Positions 37,200-47,322 are shown, counted from the first letter of the stretch. The stretch is DNA of 64,000 nt from Embleya scabrispora DSM 41855 (GCF_000372745.1 NZ_KB889688.1:27440-91439); one strand, 5' to 3'. Made by a program: numbers and translations. The notes: generated by a model from the sequence alone, not told the origin.

Positions 37200-37823
37200 A
37201 TGTCCCAACCTCCGGGTCCGTACGGCCCGCCGCCCGGTTACGGCGCCGAGAGCCAGGGTTACGGTCAGCCCGCCTACGGTCAGCCCGCGTACGGTCAGCC
37301 CGGCTATGGCCCGCAGGCCGGCTACGGCCAGCCCTACGGCTACGGCCCACCGCAGAACCTCGGCGACTACTGCGCGAGTTGGGGCCGCCGCGTGGGCGGG
37401 ACCCTCCTCGACGCGCTCGTCATGATGCTGGCCGCGATACCCCTGCTCGGCGGGTTCTTGTGGTTCGGGAGCGAGAGCACCGTGACCGAGCACCTCGACG
37501 GCAGCGAGACGACCAGCTACGACGGCGGACCAGGCCCGGTCGTGGTGATGGTCGTCGGCGGCCTGCTGCTGTTCGCCTTCGGGCTCTGGCAGCTCTACCG
37601 CCAGGGCAAGACCGGCCAGACCATCGGCAAGGGCGCCGTCGGGATCAAGGTGCTGCGCGAGAGCGACGGGATGCCCACCGGCTTCGGGATGGCCTTCGTC
37701 CGCCAGATCGCCCACTTCCTGGACTCGATCGCGTGCTACGTCGGCTGGTTGTGGCCGCTGTGGGACTCGAAGAAGCAGACGTTCGCGGACAAGGTCTGCT
37801 CGACGGTCGTGGTCAAGGTCTGA
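37200..37823 (+). CDS. RDD family membrane protein with Gly/Tyr/Gln-rich N-terminus
   Basis: A 207-residue protein. Residues 1-52 are a low-complexity run of YGQPAYGQP-type repeats. The RDD domain follows: ASWGRRVGGTLLDALVMMLAAIPLLGG (first helix), a second helix VVVMVVGGLLLFAFGLWQLY, then GKTGQTIGKGAVGIKVL and FVRQIAHFLDSIACYVGWLWPLWD with a third helix, ending KKQTFADKVCSTVVV. RDD proteins are often ion or small-molecule transport-related, without firm function. The ATG follows AGGGGAG about ten bases upstream. It is divergent from the FUSC gene. Confidence 0.87.
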   Translation: MSQPPGPYGPPPGYGAESQGYGQPAYGQPAYGQPGYGPQAGYGQPYGYGPPQNLGDYCASWGRRVGGTLLDALVMMLAAIPLLGGFLWFGSESTVTEHLDGSETTSYDGGPGPVVVMVVGGLLLFAFGLWQLYRQGKTGQTIGKGAVGIKVLRESDGMPTGFGMAFVRQIAHFLDSIACYVGWLWPLWDSKKQTFADKVCSTVVVKV

Positions 37824-37841
37824 GCACCACCGCACTCGGCG

Positions 37842-37877
37842 CGCGAGGCGCGACCCCGCCCGGGGTCGCGCCTCGCG
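37842..37877. terminator. Hairpin between RDD gene and purH
   Basis: CGCGAGGCGCGACCCCG and CGGGGTCGCGCCTCGCG are perfect complements around CC. It lies between convergent genes and likely acts both ways. Confidence 0.85.
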
Positions 37878-37908
37878 TGTGTTTCGGTCGGCCGGTGCCG
37901 TCGGCGGC

Positions 37909-39492
37909 TCAGTGGAAGAAGTGCCGGGTCCCGGTGAAGTACATGGTGATCCCGGCCGCGCGCGCCGCCTCGACCACCTGCTCGTCGCGGACCGAGCCGC
38001 CGGGCTGGACCACCGCCCGCACCCCGCCCGCGATCAGCACTTCCAGGCCGTCGGCGAACGGGAAGAACGCGTCGGACGCGGCAACCGAGCCGGCCGCCCG
38101 CTCCCCGGCCCGCTGTACGGCCAGCTTGGCCGAGTCGACCCGGTTGACCTGGCCCATGCCCACGCCCACGGTGGCGCCGCCGGACGCGAGCAGGATCGCG
38201 TTGGACTTGACCGCACGCACCGAGCGCCAGGCGAACACCAGGTCGCGCAGCGTCTCGATGTCGGCGGGCTCACCGGTGGCCAGCGTCCAGGCCGCCGCGT
38301 CGTCGCCGGGCGCCTGGTAGCGGTCCGCGTTCTGCAGCAGCAGCCCGCCGTCGATCTGGCGGAACTCGGCCGGCGTGCGCGGCGCCTGGGGAGCGCGCAG
38401 CACCCGGATGTTCTTCTTGCGGGCGAGCACCTCGACCGCGCCGTCCTCGTAGTCCGGCGCGACGATCACCTCGGTGAAGATCTCCGCGACCTGCTCGGCC
38501 ATCGCCACGCTCACCGGCCGGTTGACCGCGATCACGCCGCCGTAGGCGGACACCGGGTCGCTCGCGTGTGCCTTCAGGTGCGCCTCGGCGACGTTCTCGC
38601 CGATCGCGATCCCGCACGGGTTGGCGTGCTTGATGATCGCCACGCAGGGCTGCTCGTGGTCGTACGCGGCGCGTCGGGCCGCGTCGGTGTCCATGTAGTT
38701 GTTGTAGGACATCTCCTTGCCGTGGAACTGCTCGGCGCCCGCGAGGCCGCCGGTGCCGTCCACGTACAGGGCCGCGGCCTGGTGCGGGTTCTCGCCGTAG
38801 CGAAGCACGTTCTCCCGGCGACGGACCGAGCCGAGGAAGGCCGGGAAGCTCTCCTCGTCGGCCGGCGCGTAGCTGTTCGAGAACCAGGAGGCGACCGCGA
38901 CGTCGTACGCGGCGGTGTGCCCGAACGCCTCGCCCGCGAGCCGCTTGCGCTGCGCGAGGTCGAAGCCGCCGGCCTCGATCGCGGCGAGCACGTCGGCGTA
39001 GCGGTCCGGGCTGGTCACCACCGCGACGGAGGGGTGGTTCTTGGCCGCGGCGCGGACCATCGACGGGCCGCCGATGTCGATCTGCTCGACGCACTCGTCC
39101 GCGGTCGCGCCCGACTCGACGGTCTGCGTGAACGGGTACAGGTTGACCACGACCAGGTCGAACGGTCGTACGTCCAGCTCTTCGAGCTGCGCGCGGTGCG
39201 ACTCCAGGCGCAGGTCGGCCAGGATGCCGGCGTGCACGCGCGGGTGCAGGGTCTTGACCCGGCCGTCCAGGCACTCCGGGAAGCCGGTCAGTTCCTCGAC
39301 CTTGGTCACGGGCACGCCCGCGGCGGCGATCCGTGCCGCGGTGGAGCCGGTGGAGACCAGTTCGACACCGGCCGCGTGCAGGCCCTGGGCCAGTTCCTCC
39401 AGGCCGGTCTTGTCGTACACGCTGATCAACGCGCGACGGATGGGGCGACGTGCCTCGTTCTCGGTGCTGGGGGTGGGGGCGGCGGAAGTCAT
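37909..39492 (-). CDS. purH: Bifunctional AICAR formyltransferase / IMP cyclohydrolase
   Basis: A 527-residue PurH, performing the last two steps of IMP synthesis with 10-formyl-THF. The N-terminal IMP cyclohydrolase part shows [52 protein letters not shown] and [11 protein letters not shown]. The C-terminal transformylase part has [18 protein letters not shown], the catalytic Lys-His in [10 protein letters not shown], and [20 protein letters not shown]. The ATG overlaps the purN stop (ATGA). The two form a purNH operon. Confidence 0.97.
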   Translation of the reverse strand: MTSAAPTPSTENEARRPIRRALISVYDKTGLEELAQGLHAAGVELVSTGSTAARIAAAGVPVTKVEELTGFPECLDGRVKTLHPRVHAGILADLRLESHRAQLEELDVRPFDLVVVNLYPFTQTVESGATADECVEQIDIGGPSMVRAAAKNHPSVAVVTSPDRYADVLAAIEAGGFDLAQRKRLAGEAFGHTAAYDVAVASWFSNSYAPADEESFPAFLGSVRRRENVLRYGENPHQAAALYVDGTGGLAGAEQFHGKEMSYNNYMDTDAARRAAYDHEQPCVAIIKHANPCGIAIGENVAEAHLKAHASDPVSAYGGVIAVNRPVSVAMAEQVAEIFTEVIVAPDYEDGAVEVLARKKNIRVLRAPQAPRTPAEFRQIDGGLLLQNADRYQAPGDDAAAWTLATGEPADIETLRDLVFAWRSVRAVKSNAILLASGGATVGVGMGQVNRVDSAKLAVQRAGERAAGSVAASDAFFPFADGLEVLIAGGVRAVVQPGGSVRDEQVVEAARAAGITMYFTGTRHFFH

Positions 39493-40133
39493 GCGGGGAT
39501 CCGGACCTTTCTTCCTTCGATGCGGTAGCCCTCGCGGGCCAGCCGGCCCACGACCTCGACGAGCAGGGTGCGCTCGACAGTCTTGATGCGCTCGTGCAGC
39601 GCCTCACCGCCGTCGGCGTGATCGCCGTCCTCGACCGTGACGACGCCCTGAGCGATGATCGGCCCGGTGTCCACGCCGGCGTCCACGAGGTGGACCGTGC
39701 AACCGGTCACCTTGGCGCCGTACGCGAGCGCGTCCCGGACGCCGTGCGCGCCGGGGAACGAGGGCAGCAGTGCGGGGTGGGTGTTGACGGTGCGTCCCTC
39801 GAAGCGGGCCAGGAAACGCGGGCCCAGGATCTTCATGAAGCCGGCCGAGACCACCAGATCAGGTTCGTACGCGGCGACCGCGTCGGCGAGCGCGGCATCC
39901 CAACCGGCCCGATCCGCATGGTCGCCCACCCGCTCCACGAAGGTGGGGACTCCGGCCCGCTCGGCCCGGGTCAGCCCCGCGATGTGCTCGCGGTCGGCGC
40001 CCACGGCCACCACGCTCGCGCCGTACGCGGGATCCGCGCACGCGTCGAGCAGGGCCTGGAGGTTGGTACCGGAGCCGGAGACCAGGACGACGAGCCGGGC
40101 CGGCCCGGGGGTACGCGGGGCGTGAACGGCCAC
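39489..40133 (-). CDS. purN: Phosphoribosylglycinamide formyltransferase
   Basis: A 214-residue GAR transformylase using 10-formyl-THF. It contains [36 protein letters not shown], the catalytic region [20 protein letters not shown] and [16 protein letters not shown] with the catalytic Asp. The GTG at 40133 is preferred because the family begins about here; the open frame upstream to 40271 is Pro/Arg-rich and unlike PurN. It overlaps purH by four bases. Confidence 0.95.
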   Translation of the reverse strand: MAVHAPRTPGPARLVVLVSGSGTNLQALLDACADPAYGASVVAVGADREHIAGLTRAERAGVPTFVERVGDHADRAGWDAALADAVAAYEPDLVVSAGFMKILGPRFLARFEGRTVNTHPALLPSFPGAHGVRDALAYGAKVTGCTVHLVDAGVDTGPIIAQGVVTVEDGDHADGGEALHERIKTVERTLLVEVVGRLAREGYRIEGRKVRIPA

Positions 40134-40444
40134 TGCTTTTCGGCTCTTTCCGGAAGGGAAGGGCGGGAGGGGCACCAAAGGGATTCGGGCTCTCGCCGGG
40201 ATCTCGCACGGGTTCGGCGGGCGTTCCCCGACAGGAGGCGGGAACACGGAGCGGCGCCCGTACGTCGGCAACGATAGCGTCAGGGGGTAGGCAGTACCGA
40301 ACCGGCGGGGTGGGATACCGGCGACGGGGCCGGTGACGGGGCCTGGGGGCCTCTCGGCGCCGCCGCCCGGCTACGGTGCACCCCGCACACGTACGATCCT
40401 GGGAAGGGAATCCCGCGATCCGGCACGACGAGGGCAGGCAGAGG

Positions 40445-41107
40445 ATGAGTACCGGCAACGAGACCGACGAGCGGGATCCCTACGCCCCGCCGCCGGAGGG
40501 TACGCCCGATCGCCCGCCGGCCGCCCCGTGGAACGTGCCCGGCAACGGGCGAGGGGACGGCGGCAACGGTGGCGATCGGCACGGCCGCGAGGACCGGCCA
40601 CAGCGGGCGCCGCGCGAACCGCGCGAGCAGCCCGACCCGAAGGACATCCGGGTCCGCAATGGCCGACTGGCGCTGTGGTCGGGGGTGTGGGCGGTGTTCT
40701 TCGCACTGTTCCTGCCGTCCGACCTGGGCCTGGTGCTCGGCGTGGTGCTGGGCGTGGTCGCCCTGGTGCTCGGCATCCGGACGGTGCGCGGGACGACGCC
40801 AGCCTCGGCCGGGCCGCGGATCGAGGAGGGCCCGGGCGGCACCGCTCGGCACCCGGGGCACGCCCCGGGCGGGCCGACCCACCGACCCCGGGTGCGCCGA
40901 CCGGCGGGCTCCCGCTCCGGCGCCGCACTCGCCGGCCTGGTCACCGGCGCGATCGCGGTGGTCTACGTGCTGGGCGTGTGGACGTTCGAGGCGGTCAACA
41001 AGGACTACTACGACTGCATGGACAGCGCGCTCACCAAGACCGGTGAGCAACGCTGCCTGGACAAGCTGCCGGAGCGCTACCACTTCCTCGTGGACGGCAC
41101 GATCTAG
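40445..41107 (+). CDS. DUF4190-like membrane protein
   Basis: A 220-residue protein with a disordered Pro/Gly/Arg/Asp-rich N-terminus (1-70), two close helices LALWSGVWAVFFALFL and LGLVLGVVLGVVALVLGI (about 75-112), a linker, and a further helix AALAGLVTGAIAVVYVLGVW (about 161-180). It has a short C-terminal domain with two cysteines (YYDCMDSAL and QRCLDKL). The small Gly-rich helices resemble DUF4190 proteins; function unknown. The ATG at 40445 has purine-rich sequence upstream. Its TAG stop shares the palindrome CTAG with the stop of the convergent DUF6350 gene. Confidence 0.72.
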   Translation: MSTGNETDERDPYAPPPEGTPDRPPAAPWNVPGNGRGDGGNGGDRHGREDRPQRAPREPREQPDPKDIRVRNGRLALWSGVWAVFFALFLPSDLGLVLGVVLGVVALVLGIRTVRGTTPASAGPRIEEGPGGTARHPGHAPGGPTHRPRVRRPAGSRSGAALAGLVTGAIAVVYVLGVWTFEAVNKDYYDCMDSALTKTGEQRCLDKLPERYHFLVDGTI

Positions 41108-42882
41108 GACGGGCCGGTGGTTCCGAGGGCCGTCTCCGCTTCGGTGGAGGCGGCCTTCGGGTTCTCCCGACCGCGCCACCAGGTCGCGGCCAGGGCGGTC
41201 GGGGCGGCGATCAGCGTGATCTCGACGCTCAGCGCGGCGGCGGTGCGCCACACGTTCGGGCCCAGTTCGGCGAGGTCGGCCAGGCCCGCGCTGCCGGAGG
41301 CCAGTCGGGTCGAGGCGAGGGTGAGCAGGCCGACCCCCAGGCCCGCCCCGGCGGCGTGCGAGGTGACCGCGCGCCAGGCTCGGGGCGGCTCGGCACGGGC
41401 CGCGAAGAAGCCCGCCACGATGCCCGCGAACAGCGGGAGCACGGCGGGCGCCCACGCGGCGGAAGGCACCGTGGCGGGACCGGGCAGCGCGGCGAGCAGG
41501 GGCAGCGTGGGCAGCGGGCCGAACGTACTGCCGGTGGGCGCGAGCGTGGTGGCCGCGCCGAGCGCGAACCCGGTGCCGGCCGCGTAGGACACCGCCCACA
41601 CGATCGCGTTGGGCACCAGCACGGCGCACAGCACGGCCAGCGCCGCGAAACCGATCGCGTCGTGTGTGGTCAGCGCCAGCGCGATGCGGACCTGACCGGC
41701 GTGCGCGAACAGGCACGCGAGCACCAGGAGCGCCCCTCCCGCCGCGAGCACCGCGGCCGAGGCCAGGCTCGCGCGCACGGCCGGCACCCGAACCAGCGCG
41801 GGCCCGAACGCACCCAGCACTCCCGCCGCCAGGACACCGAGTGCCGCCATCGCGACCGTGCCGGACACCGGCCGCACACTCGCCGTGTCCACGCCGGCCG
41901 CCACCGCGTACATCAGCCCGGTGTACACCAGCGCCTGCGACCCGAGCACGATCGCGGTCCCGGCGAGGCCGTCCGCGAGCCGTCGGCCGAGCCGGCACAG
42001 CAGCCAGATCAGCGGCACGGTCAGGCCGAGCGGGGCCAGCCGCAGTGGTACGACGGTCACGTTCGGTTCGACCGAGCCGGTCGCGGTGTGGCTGATCTCG
42101 ACGAACTCGAAGCCGACGTGGTGCGCCGCGAGCCAGATCCCGCCGATCACGCGCAGCAGCGCCGACGGGTGGTCGAAGCCGCCCGAGGTGGCTCCGCACA
42201 TGGCCACGATCAGCACGAGCAGCGCCACGGTGCCGAGCCCCGCCCCGACCACGAGCAGCGCGGACGCCACTCCTCGGGCGAGGGCCTGCACGATCCGGGC
42301 GGTGTCGGGGCGGCGGCGGGCGAGGCGGGCCGGTGCGGCGACGCCCCGGAGGCCGGCCGGGACGGCGACCGGCGGACGACTCGGCCGCGGTGGGCCCGAC
42401 GGCCGCGCTCGGGGCCGCGCGGGCCCGCCGGGAGCCTCGACGGGGGTCGACACCGGCAGCGCGCCGGGCGGCCGACCGGGCCTGGGCCGGAGGAGGACGA
42501 TCGAAGGCGATTCCAGGCCGGGCGGCGGCGCGGGGAGCTCGGGTGCGTCGGCGTCGGATGGCCTGTGGGACTCGCGGGACTCGCGGGACTCGCGGGACTC
42601 GGCGGACTCGGGCAGGTCCGGCGGATCCGCTGCTTTCGGCGCCGCGGCGGCTTCCGGCGGCTTGGGCGGCCCGGATACCCGCGCGGGCTCGTCGGGCGGG
42701 CCGGACTCCGCGTCCGGTACCGCGTCCGGCAACGGCTCGGATGTTCGGCCGAGGGCCTCCCCGAGAGCCCCGGGCGGCAAGGCCGGAAGGCGCTCGACGT
42801 CCGCCCACGCGACGGGTCCGGCCGCCGTCCGGGGCGACGACGGGCCGTACTCGGTTTCCGGCGTTTCGGTCACGCTCCCCAT
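41104..42882 (-). CDS. DUF6350 polytopic membrane protein (PerM-like)
   Basis: About 592 residues. The first 190 are a disordered Pro/Ala/Glu/Ser-rich cytoplasmic region containing the repeat ESRESRESRES, encoded by a tandem 9-mer. Then come about ten transmembrane helices, from ALARGVASALLVVGAGLGTVALLVLIV onward, typical of the actinobacterial DUF6350 family found near purN in Streptomyces and sometimes named cell-division protein PerM. By that name a role at the division membrane is suspected, not shown here. The ATG at 42882 (MGSVTETPE) is chosen over one at 42921; neither has a strong ribosome site. Confidence 0.78.
   Translation of the reverse strand: MGSVTETPETEYGPSSPRTAAGPVAWADVERLPALPPGALGEALGRTSEPLPDAVPDAESGPPDEPARVSGPPKPPEAAAAPKAADPPDLPESAESRESRESRESHRPSDADAPELPAPPPGLESPSIVLLRPRPGRPPGALPVSTPVEAPGGPARPRARPSGPPRPSRPPVAVPAGLRGVAAPARLARRRPDTARIVQALARGVASALLVVGAGLGTVALLVLIVAMCGATSGGFDHPSALLRVIGGIWLAAHHVGFEFVEISHTATGSVEPNVTVVPLRLAPLGLTVPLIWLLCRLGRRLADGLAGTAIVLGSQALVYTGLMYAVAAGVDTASVRPVSGTVAMAALGVLAAGVLGAFGPALVRVPAVRASLASAAVLAAGGALLVLACLFAHAGQVRIALALTTHDAIGFAALAVLCAVLVPNAIVWAVSYAAGTGFALGAATTLAPTGSTFGPLPTLPLLAALPGPATVPSAAWAPAVLPLFAGIVAGFFAARAEPPRAWRAVTSHAAGAGLGVGLLTLASTRLASGSAGLADLAELGPNVWRTAAALSVEITLIAAPTALAATWWRGRENPKAASTEAETALGTTGPS
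42567..42602 (-). repeat. Four tandem 9-bp repeats in the DUF6350 gene
   Basis: GGGACTCGC repeated four times (the last ending GG), in frame on the minus strand as Glu-Ser-Arg units of the disordered N-terminus. Its copy number may vary between strains. Confidence 0.8.
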
Positions 42883-43004
42883 GCTGCCCACGCGGCCACG
42901 ATCCGAGCCGCATATAGCCATCAGGCGTGACAGAACACCCCATTTGATCGATTGAAGTCATTGAATACGCATTATCAATCGACCCTCGGGTACCTCAGGC
43001 CCCC

Positions 43005-44129
43005 ATGGGCATCGACGACGAGCGGACCGACCCGCGCGGGCGCGCCACGGGCTTCGACGCCCTGTACGCGGCGATCGCACCCGACATCGCGCGCTACGCG
43101 TATCTGTTGACCGCGAGCCCCGCCCGGGCCGCGCACGTGACCCGGCGCGCGTTCGCGCTGGTCTGGCGGGACCTGCCGGACGTCGGCGACACCCCCGCCG
43201 ACGCCGCCTACGTACGCACCCTCGCGGGCGACCTCGCGCTCGGTCATCGGTTCCTGCTGCGGCGCGCCGTCTGGCGACTGGTACCGCATCCGGACCGCAC
43301 CGGCCGGGTCGTCCCGCACGCCGAGGACGACACGCGTCGCGACCAGGACATCGCGCTCCTGCGCGCGCTCCAGCGGGTGCCCGGCCATCGTCGGCGGGTG
43401 TTCGTGCTGCGCCACCTGTTCGGGATGCCGCCGGAGCAGGTCGCGTTCGAGACCGAGGCGACCACCGAGGGCACCCGGATCCGGCTCCTGCGCGCACACG
43501 AGGACCTCGCCGAGTTGGTGCCCGCACTGACCGGCCCGTCGCCGAACTGCCCCGAGGCACACGACTTCCTGAGCACGATCACCCGCGACCTCGCGGCTCG
43601 CCACGAACCGCGCGTGCCCGGTCCGCGCGTGTCCCGGATGGGCAGCAGGGCCCGGACCTCGGTGCTGGCCGCGGTGGTCACGGCGGCGATCATCGCCCTG
43701 CTGATCGCCTCGCTGCCCCGGCTGCTCACTCCGGGCACCTCGCGCGACGCGCGGGGCGGCTACCGGGTCCAGCCGATCACCGGCTCGGAGGCCGCGCGCA
43801 GGCTGCCGCCGGTGCCCGCCGAGCGGGAGGCCCCGCCCGAGCCGGCCGCGGCCCCGCCGGGGCCCGCGGCCGCCGCGCCGGAATCGACTTCGGCCGGCCG
43901 GCCGCGGCCGCCCGTCCCGGAGACCGCCGGCGCGCCGCCGTCCATCACGCCGCTGATCCGCCCGGCGGCCCCCACCGTGCGCGGACAGTCGGGCCCGGCC
44001 TCGACGGCACTGTCCGCGCCCGGTCGGCTGGCCCTGATCGGCCCGGCCGCGCTGCTGGCCCCGGAGACCGGGTACACGCTGGACACGAGTTGCCTGGACA
44101 ACGGCCTGCGGCGCGTGCCGCCGCGCTGA
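43005..44129 (+). CDS. ECF-sigma-like protein fused to a transmembrane anchor and Pro/Ala-rich tail
   Basis: A 374-residue protein. Residues 15-55 (FDALYAAIAPDIARYAYLLT...AFALVWRDL) resemble sigma-70 region 2. Residues 115-172 (QDIALLRALQRVPGHRRRVF then VLRHLFGMPPEQVAFE) resemble ECF region 4 with its helix-turn-helix. A single transmembrane helix follows (about 218-238, TSVLAAVVTAAIIALLIASL), then about 130 Pro/Ala-rich residues predicted outside. An ECF-type factor carrying its own membrane anchor is unusual. It might be a membrane-held regulator released by proteolysis, or a degenerate factor. No separate anti-sigma gene is adjacent. The ATG at 43005 lacks a clear ribosome site. Confidence 0.62.
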   Translation: MGIDDERTDPRGRATGFDALYAAIAPDIARYAYLLTASPARAAHVTRRAFALVWRDLPDVGDTPADAAYVRTLAGDLALGHRFLLRRAVWRLVPHPDRTGRVVPHAEDDTRRDQDIALLRALQRVPGHRRRVFVLRHLFGMPPEQVAFETEATTEGTRIRLLRAHEDLAELVPALTGPSPNCPEAHDFLSTITRDLAARHEPRVPGPRVSRMGSRARTSVLAAVVTAAIIALLIASLPRLLTPGTSRDARGGYRVQPITGSEAARRLPPVPAEREAPPEPAAAPPGPAAAAPESTSAGRPRPPVPETAGAPPSITPLIRPAAPTVRGQSGPASTALSAPGRLALIGPAALLAPETGYTLDTSCLDNGLRRVPPR

Positions 44130-44149
44130 CCACCGGGTCCGTCCGAAAA

Positions 44150-44198
44150 CCACGACGCCCCGCACGCCGCCTGGAGGGCGGCGCGCGGGGCGTCGTGG
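44150..44198. terminator. Long hairpin between the sigma-like gene and sucD
   Basis: CCACGACGCCCCGC pairs with GCGGGGCGTCGTGG, and an inner CGCCGCC/GGCGGCG extends the stem. It lies between convergent genes, 20 bases from each stop. Confidence 0.85.
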
Positions 44199-44217
44199 GT
44201 CACGGGTGACCGGTGGG

Positions 44218-45102
44218 TCAGCCCGCCATGATCTCGCGCATCAGGCGCGCGGTCTCGGACGGCGTCTTGCCGACCTTGACGCCGACGGCCTCGAGCGCGT
44301 CCTGCTTGGCCTGCGCGGTGCCCGACGAGCCCGAGACGATGGCGCCGGCGTGGCCCATGGTCTTGCCCTCGGGGGCGGTGAAGCCCGCGACGTAGCCGAC
44401 GACCGGCTTGGTGATGTGCTCGGCGATGTAGGCCGCGGCACGCTCCTCGGCGTCGCCGCCGATCTCGCCGATCATCACGATCGCGTCGGTCTCCGGGTCG
44501 TCCTGGAACGCCTGGAGGCAGTCGATGTGCGTGGTGCCGATGATCGGGTCGCCACCGATGCCGACGGCGGTCGAGAAGCCGATGTCGGCCAGCTCGTACA
44601 TCATCTGGTAGGTCAGGGTGCCCGACTTGGACACCAGACCGATCCGGCCCGGCTTGGTGATGCTGGCCGGGATGATGCCCGCGTTGGACTGACCCGGGGT
44701 GATCAGGCCAGGACAGTTCGGGCCGATGATCCGGGTCTTGTTGCCCTTGGCGCCGGCGAGCGCCCAGAACTGCGCGGTGTCGTGCACCGGCACGCCCTCG
44801 GTGATGACCACCGCGAGGCCGATCTCGGCCTCGATGGCCTCGACCACGGCGTCCTTGGTGAACTTCGGCGGCACGAAGACCACCGTGACGTCCGCGCCGG
44901 TGGCCTTCATCGCCTCGGCCACGGTGCCGAATACGGGTACCTCGGTGCCGTCCACGTCGACCGTGGTGCCGGCCTTGCGCGGGTTCACGCCACCGACGAT
45001 GTTCGTCCCGGAGGCGAGCATCCGGTGGGTGTGCTTCATCCCCTCGGAGCCGGTCATGCCCTGGACGATGACCTTGCTGTCCTTGGTCAGGAAGATAGCC
45101 AT
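44218..45102 (-). CDS. sucD: Succinyl-CoA ligase, alpha subunit
   Basis: A 294-residue alpha subunit, which binds CoA and carries the phosphohistidine of the TCA-cycle enzyme. It has [56 protein letters not shown], the GEIGGDAEE segment and the active-site His in [17 protein letters not shown]. The ATG at 45102 follows AAGGGAGA about ten bases upstream; the frame open further up is not part of the protein. It lies 16 bases after sucC. Confidence 0.97.
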   Translation of the reverse strand: MAIFLTKDSKVIVQGMTGSEGMKHTHRMLASGTNIVGGVNPRKAGTTVDVDGTEVPVFGTVAEAMKATGADVTVVFVPPKFTKDAVVEAIEAEIGLAVVITEGVPVHDTAQFWALAGAKGNKTRIIGPNCPGLITPGQSNAGIIPASITKPGRIGLVSKSGTLTYQMMYELADIGFSTAVGIGGDPIIGTTHIDCLQAFQDDPETDAIVMIGEIGGDAEERAAAYIAEHITKPVVGYVAGFTAPEGKTMGHAGAIVSGSSGTAQAKQDALEAVGVKVGKTPSETARLMREIMAG

Positions 45103-45118
45103 GTTGGGTCGGTCTCCC

Positions 45119-46294
45119 TTACTTCGCGGCAGCGAGCTCGGCGGCCCGCTCGGCCGCGCCATCCATGGTGTCCACCTGCTGGACCAGCGGGTGGTTCGCG
45201 TCGGTGAGGATCTTGCGACCCAGCTCCGCGTTGTTCCCGTCCAGACGCACGACGAGCGGCTTGGTGACCGCCTCGCCCTTCTGCTTCAGCAGTTCGAGCG
45301 CCTGCACGATGCCGTTCGCGACCGCGTCGCACGCGGTGATGCCGCCGAAGACGTTGACGAACACCGACTTGACGTCGGCGTCGCCCAGGATGATCTCCAG
45401 GCCGTTCGCCATCACCTCGGCGGACGCGCCGCCGCCGATGTCGAGGAAGTTGGCCGGCTTCACGCCGCCGTGGTTCTCCCCGGCGTACGCGACCACGTCG
45501 AGCGTGGACATGACCAGACCCGCGCCGTTGCCGATGATGCCGACCGAGCCGTCGAGCTTGACGTAGTTGAGGCCCTTGGCCTTGGCCGCCGCCTCCAGCG
45601 GGTCGGCCGCGTCCTTGTCCTCGAGCGCCTCGTGGTCGGGGTGCCGGAAGTCGGCGTTCTCGTCCAGCGAGACCTTGCCGTCCAGCGCGATGATCTTGCC
45701 CTCTTCGGACTTGATCAGCGGGTTGACCTCGACGAGCGTGGCGTCCTCCTCGACGAAGACGGTCCACAACGTCTTCAGGGTCGCGACGATCTGGTCGTGC
45801 AGCTCGGCCGGGAACTTCGCCGCCTCGACGATCTCGCGGGCCTTGGCCTCGGTCACGCCCTCGATCGCGTCGACCGGGATCTTCGCGAGCGCGTCCGGGT
45901 TCTCCTCGGCGACGACCTCGATCTCGACGCCACCCTCGACCGACGCCATCGCGAGGAAGGTGCGGTTGGTGCGGTCGAGCAGGAACGATACGTAGTACTC
46001 GTCCACCGGCTTGGCCAGCCCGGCCAGCATGACCTTCTTGACGATGTGGCCCTTGATGTCGAGACCGAGGATCTGCTCGGTCTTCTCGACGACCTCGTCG
46101 GTGCTGAACGCCAGCTTGACGCCACCGGCCTTGCCGCGGCCACCGACCTTCACCTGCGCCTTGACGACGGCCTTGCCGCCCATGCGCTCGGCGGCGGCCC
46201 GTGCCTCCTCCGGCGTGAAGACGACTTCACCGGGCAGAACCGGCACACCGTGCTTAGCGAAGAGATCCCTCGCCTGGTACTCGAACAGGTCCAC
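45119..46294 (-). CDS. sucC: ADP-forming succinyl-CoA ligase, beta subunit
   Basis: A 391-residue ATP-grasp subunit. It begins [20 protein letters not shown], with [40 protein letters not shown] (metal and nucleotide site), [27 protein letters not shown] and [16 protein letters not shown]. The GTG at 46294 is chosen from the family N-terminus; AAGGACGGA lies upstream at workable distance. It is first in the sucCD operon and divergent from a Uma2 gene. Confidence 0.97.
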   Translation of the reverse strand: MDLFEYQARDLFAKHGVPVLPGEVVFTPEEARAAAERMGGKAVVKAQVKVGGRGKAGGVKLAFSTDEVVEKTEQILGLDIKGHIVKKVMLAGLAKPVDEYYVSFLLDRTNRTFLAMASVEGGVEIEVVAEENPDALAKIPVDAIEGVTEAKAREIVEAAKFPAELHDQIVATLKTLWTVFVEEDATLVEVNPLIKSEEGKIIALDGKVSLDENADFRHPDHEALEDKDAADPLEAAAKAKGLNYVKLDGSVGIIGNGAGLVMSTLDVVAYAGENHGGVKPANFLDIGGGASAEVMANGLEIILGDADVKSVFVNVFGGITACDAVANGIVQALELLKQKGEAVTKPLVVRLDGNNAELGRKILTDANHPLVQQVDTMDGAAERAAELAAAK

Positions 46295-46665
46295 GCGGGT
46301 CCGTCCTTGTGATCGCGATCGGATATGCGGAACATGCGCAGCCGCGTCCGTCGTCGCACAGGTCCGGCAGGCTCGCCCCCAGGTCTGGTGGACGGCGTCC
46401 GCACGCGTAGCTGATCCGCCTTGCAGGTTATCGGGCGGGATGGCCCGACCCGAATCAGGGTCTTGGTCGCACTCCCCGGGCACCTCACACCCTCGCCCCC
46501 GCCGAGTGTCGAGATCCGCCCGTTTACGCCTGTTCCACCGTGACACAGGGAACACGCCGAAACGGAACGTAACGATAGGGGTGTGGCCGATCCCACGCCG
46601 AAGCCTCCCAGCCGACAATCACACTTACCCGGAATCCCAGCCAATGAACGAACGGAGCGGACAGC
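46295..46665. other. Divergent promoter region sucCD / Uma2
   Basis: 371 bases between divergent genes. It must hold the sucC promoter and leader and the Uma2 promoter. TAACGAT at about 46570 could be a plus-strand -10 box, but no matching -35 is convincing. No other structure was recognised. Confidence 0.4.
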
Positions 46666-47322
46666 ATGGACGCGCAAGTCGGTCCCGACGAAGGAGCAGA
46701 CGTGACAGCGCTCGCGGAGGAGGCGCCGCCGACCACGTCACTTGTGGACGTGGTCGGTGACCCGACGAAGTTCATCGCCACGCTCCCGGTTCCCCCGGGG
46801 ATCCGCGTGGAATTCATCGAGGGGATTTACCGCATGGCGCCGCCCGCCGACGAGGAGCACAACTTCTGGGCGATCGACATCCTGGTCATGCTTCGGACCG
46901 CAGGCGTCGCCCACGCGGTGGCGGGAGTCGGCTACTGTCCGGAACCCGATGGTGACGGCCGCGTAACCGCGGCTTTCATCCCGGATTTCGCGGTGCAGTA
47001 CCGTCGTGCCAACGCAGCCGACCTCGCGTTCCGCAAGAACCATGATGGTTGGTATCCCTCAACCATGCTTCACCTTGTCGGCGAGATCACTTCTCCGGGC
47101 AATGCCTCGATCGACCGGGAAGACAAGTACCGAGCGTACGCCCGGGCGGGGATCCCGATCTACGTGCTGATCGACCGTCGGAAACGTGAGGCGATCGCCT
47201 ACTCCGAGCCGGTCGATCGTGGCGTCGACTCCGGATACAACGTCGCACATCATGTGGCGTTGGGTACCAAGCTCGAACTCCCGGATGGCCTCCCCACCCT
47301 CGACACCGCCGCGTTCACCTGA
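46666..47322 (+). CDS. Uma2 family endonuclease-like protein (first copy)
   Basis: A 218-residue PD-(D/E)xK-fold protein of the Uma2/DUF820 family. The core elements are RVEFIEGIYRMAPPADEEHN, the Asp of the PD motif in FIPDFAVQYRR, the E-x-x motif in LVGEITSPGN, and DREDKYRAYARAGIPIYVLI, a conserved helix-strand. The family is abundant in Streptomyces and Cyanobacteria. Nuclease activity is predicted from fold and has no clear target. The ATG follows GGAGCGG. It is convergent with the VWA gene; a second, divergent copy lies at 52064. Confidence 0.87.
   Translation: MDAQVGPDEGADVTALAEEAPPTTSLVDVVGDPTKFIATLPVPPGIRVEFIEGIYRMAPPADEEHNFWAIDILVMLRTAGVAHAVAGVGYCPEPDGDGRVTAAFIPDFAVQYRRANAADLAFRKNHDGWYPSTMLHLVGEITSPGNASIDREDKYRAYARAGIPIYVLIDRRKREAIAYSEPVDRGVDSGYNVAHHVALGTKLELPDGLPTLDTAAFT

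Noticed and set aside
34820..38320. 1166-codon plus-strand frame across FUSC and RDD genes
   Set aside because: Shadow of the FUSC gene on the other strand; composition is Gln/Arg/Gly/His-rich with no domain. Real genes on both strands explain the region.
42567..42602. Variable-number repeat acting as a phase-variation switch
   Set aside because: Unit is nine bases, so copy change keeps the frame; it can alter length only.
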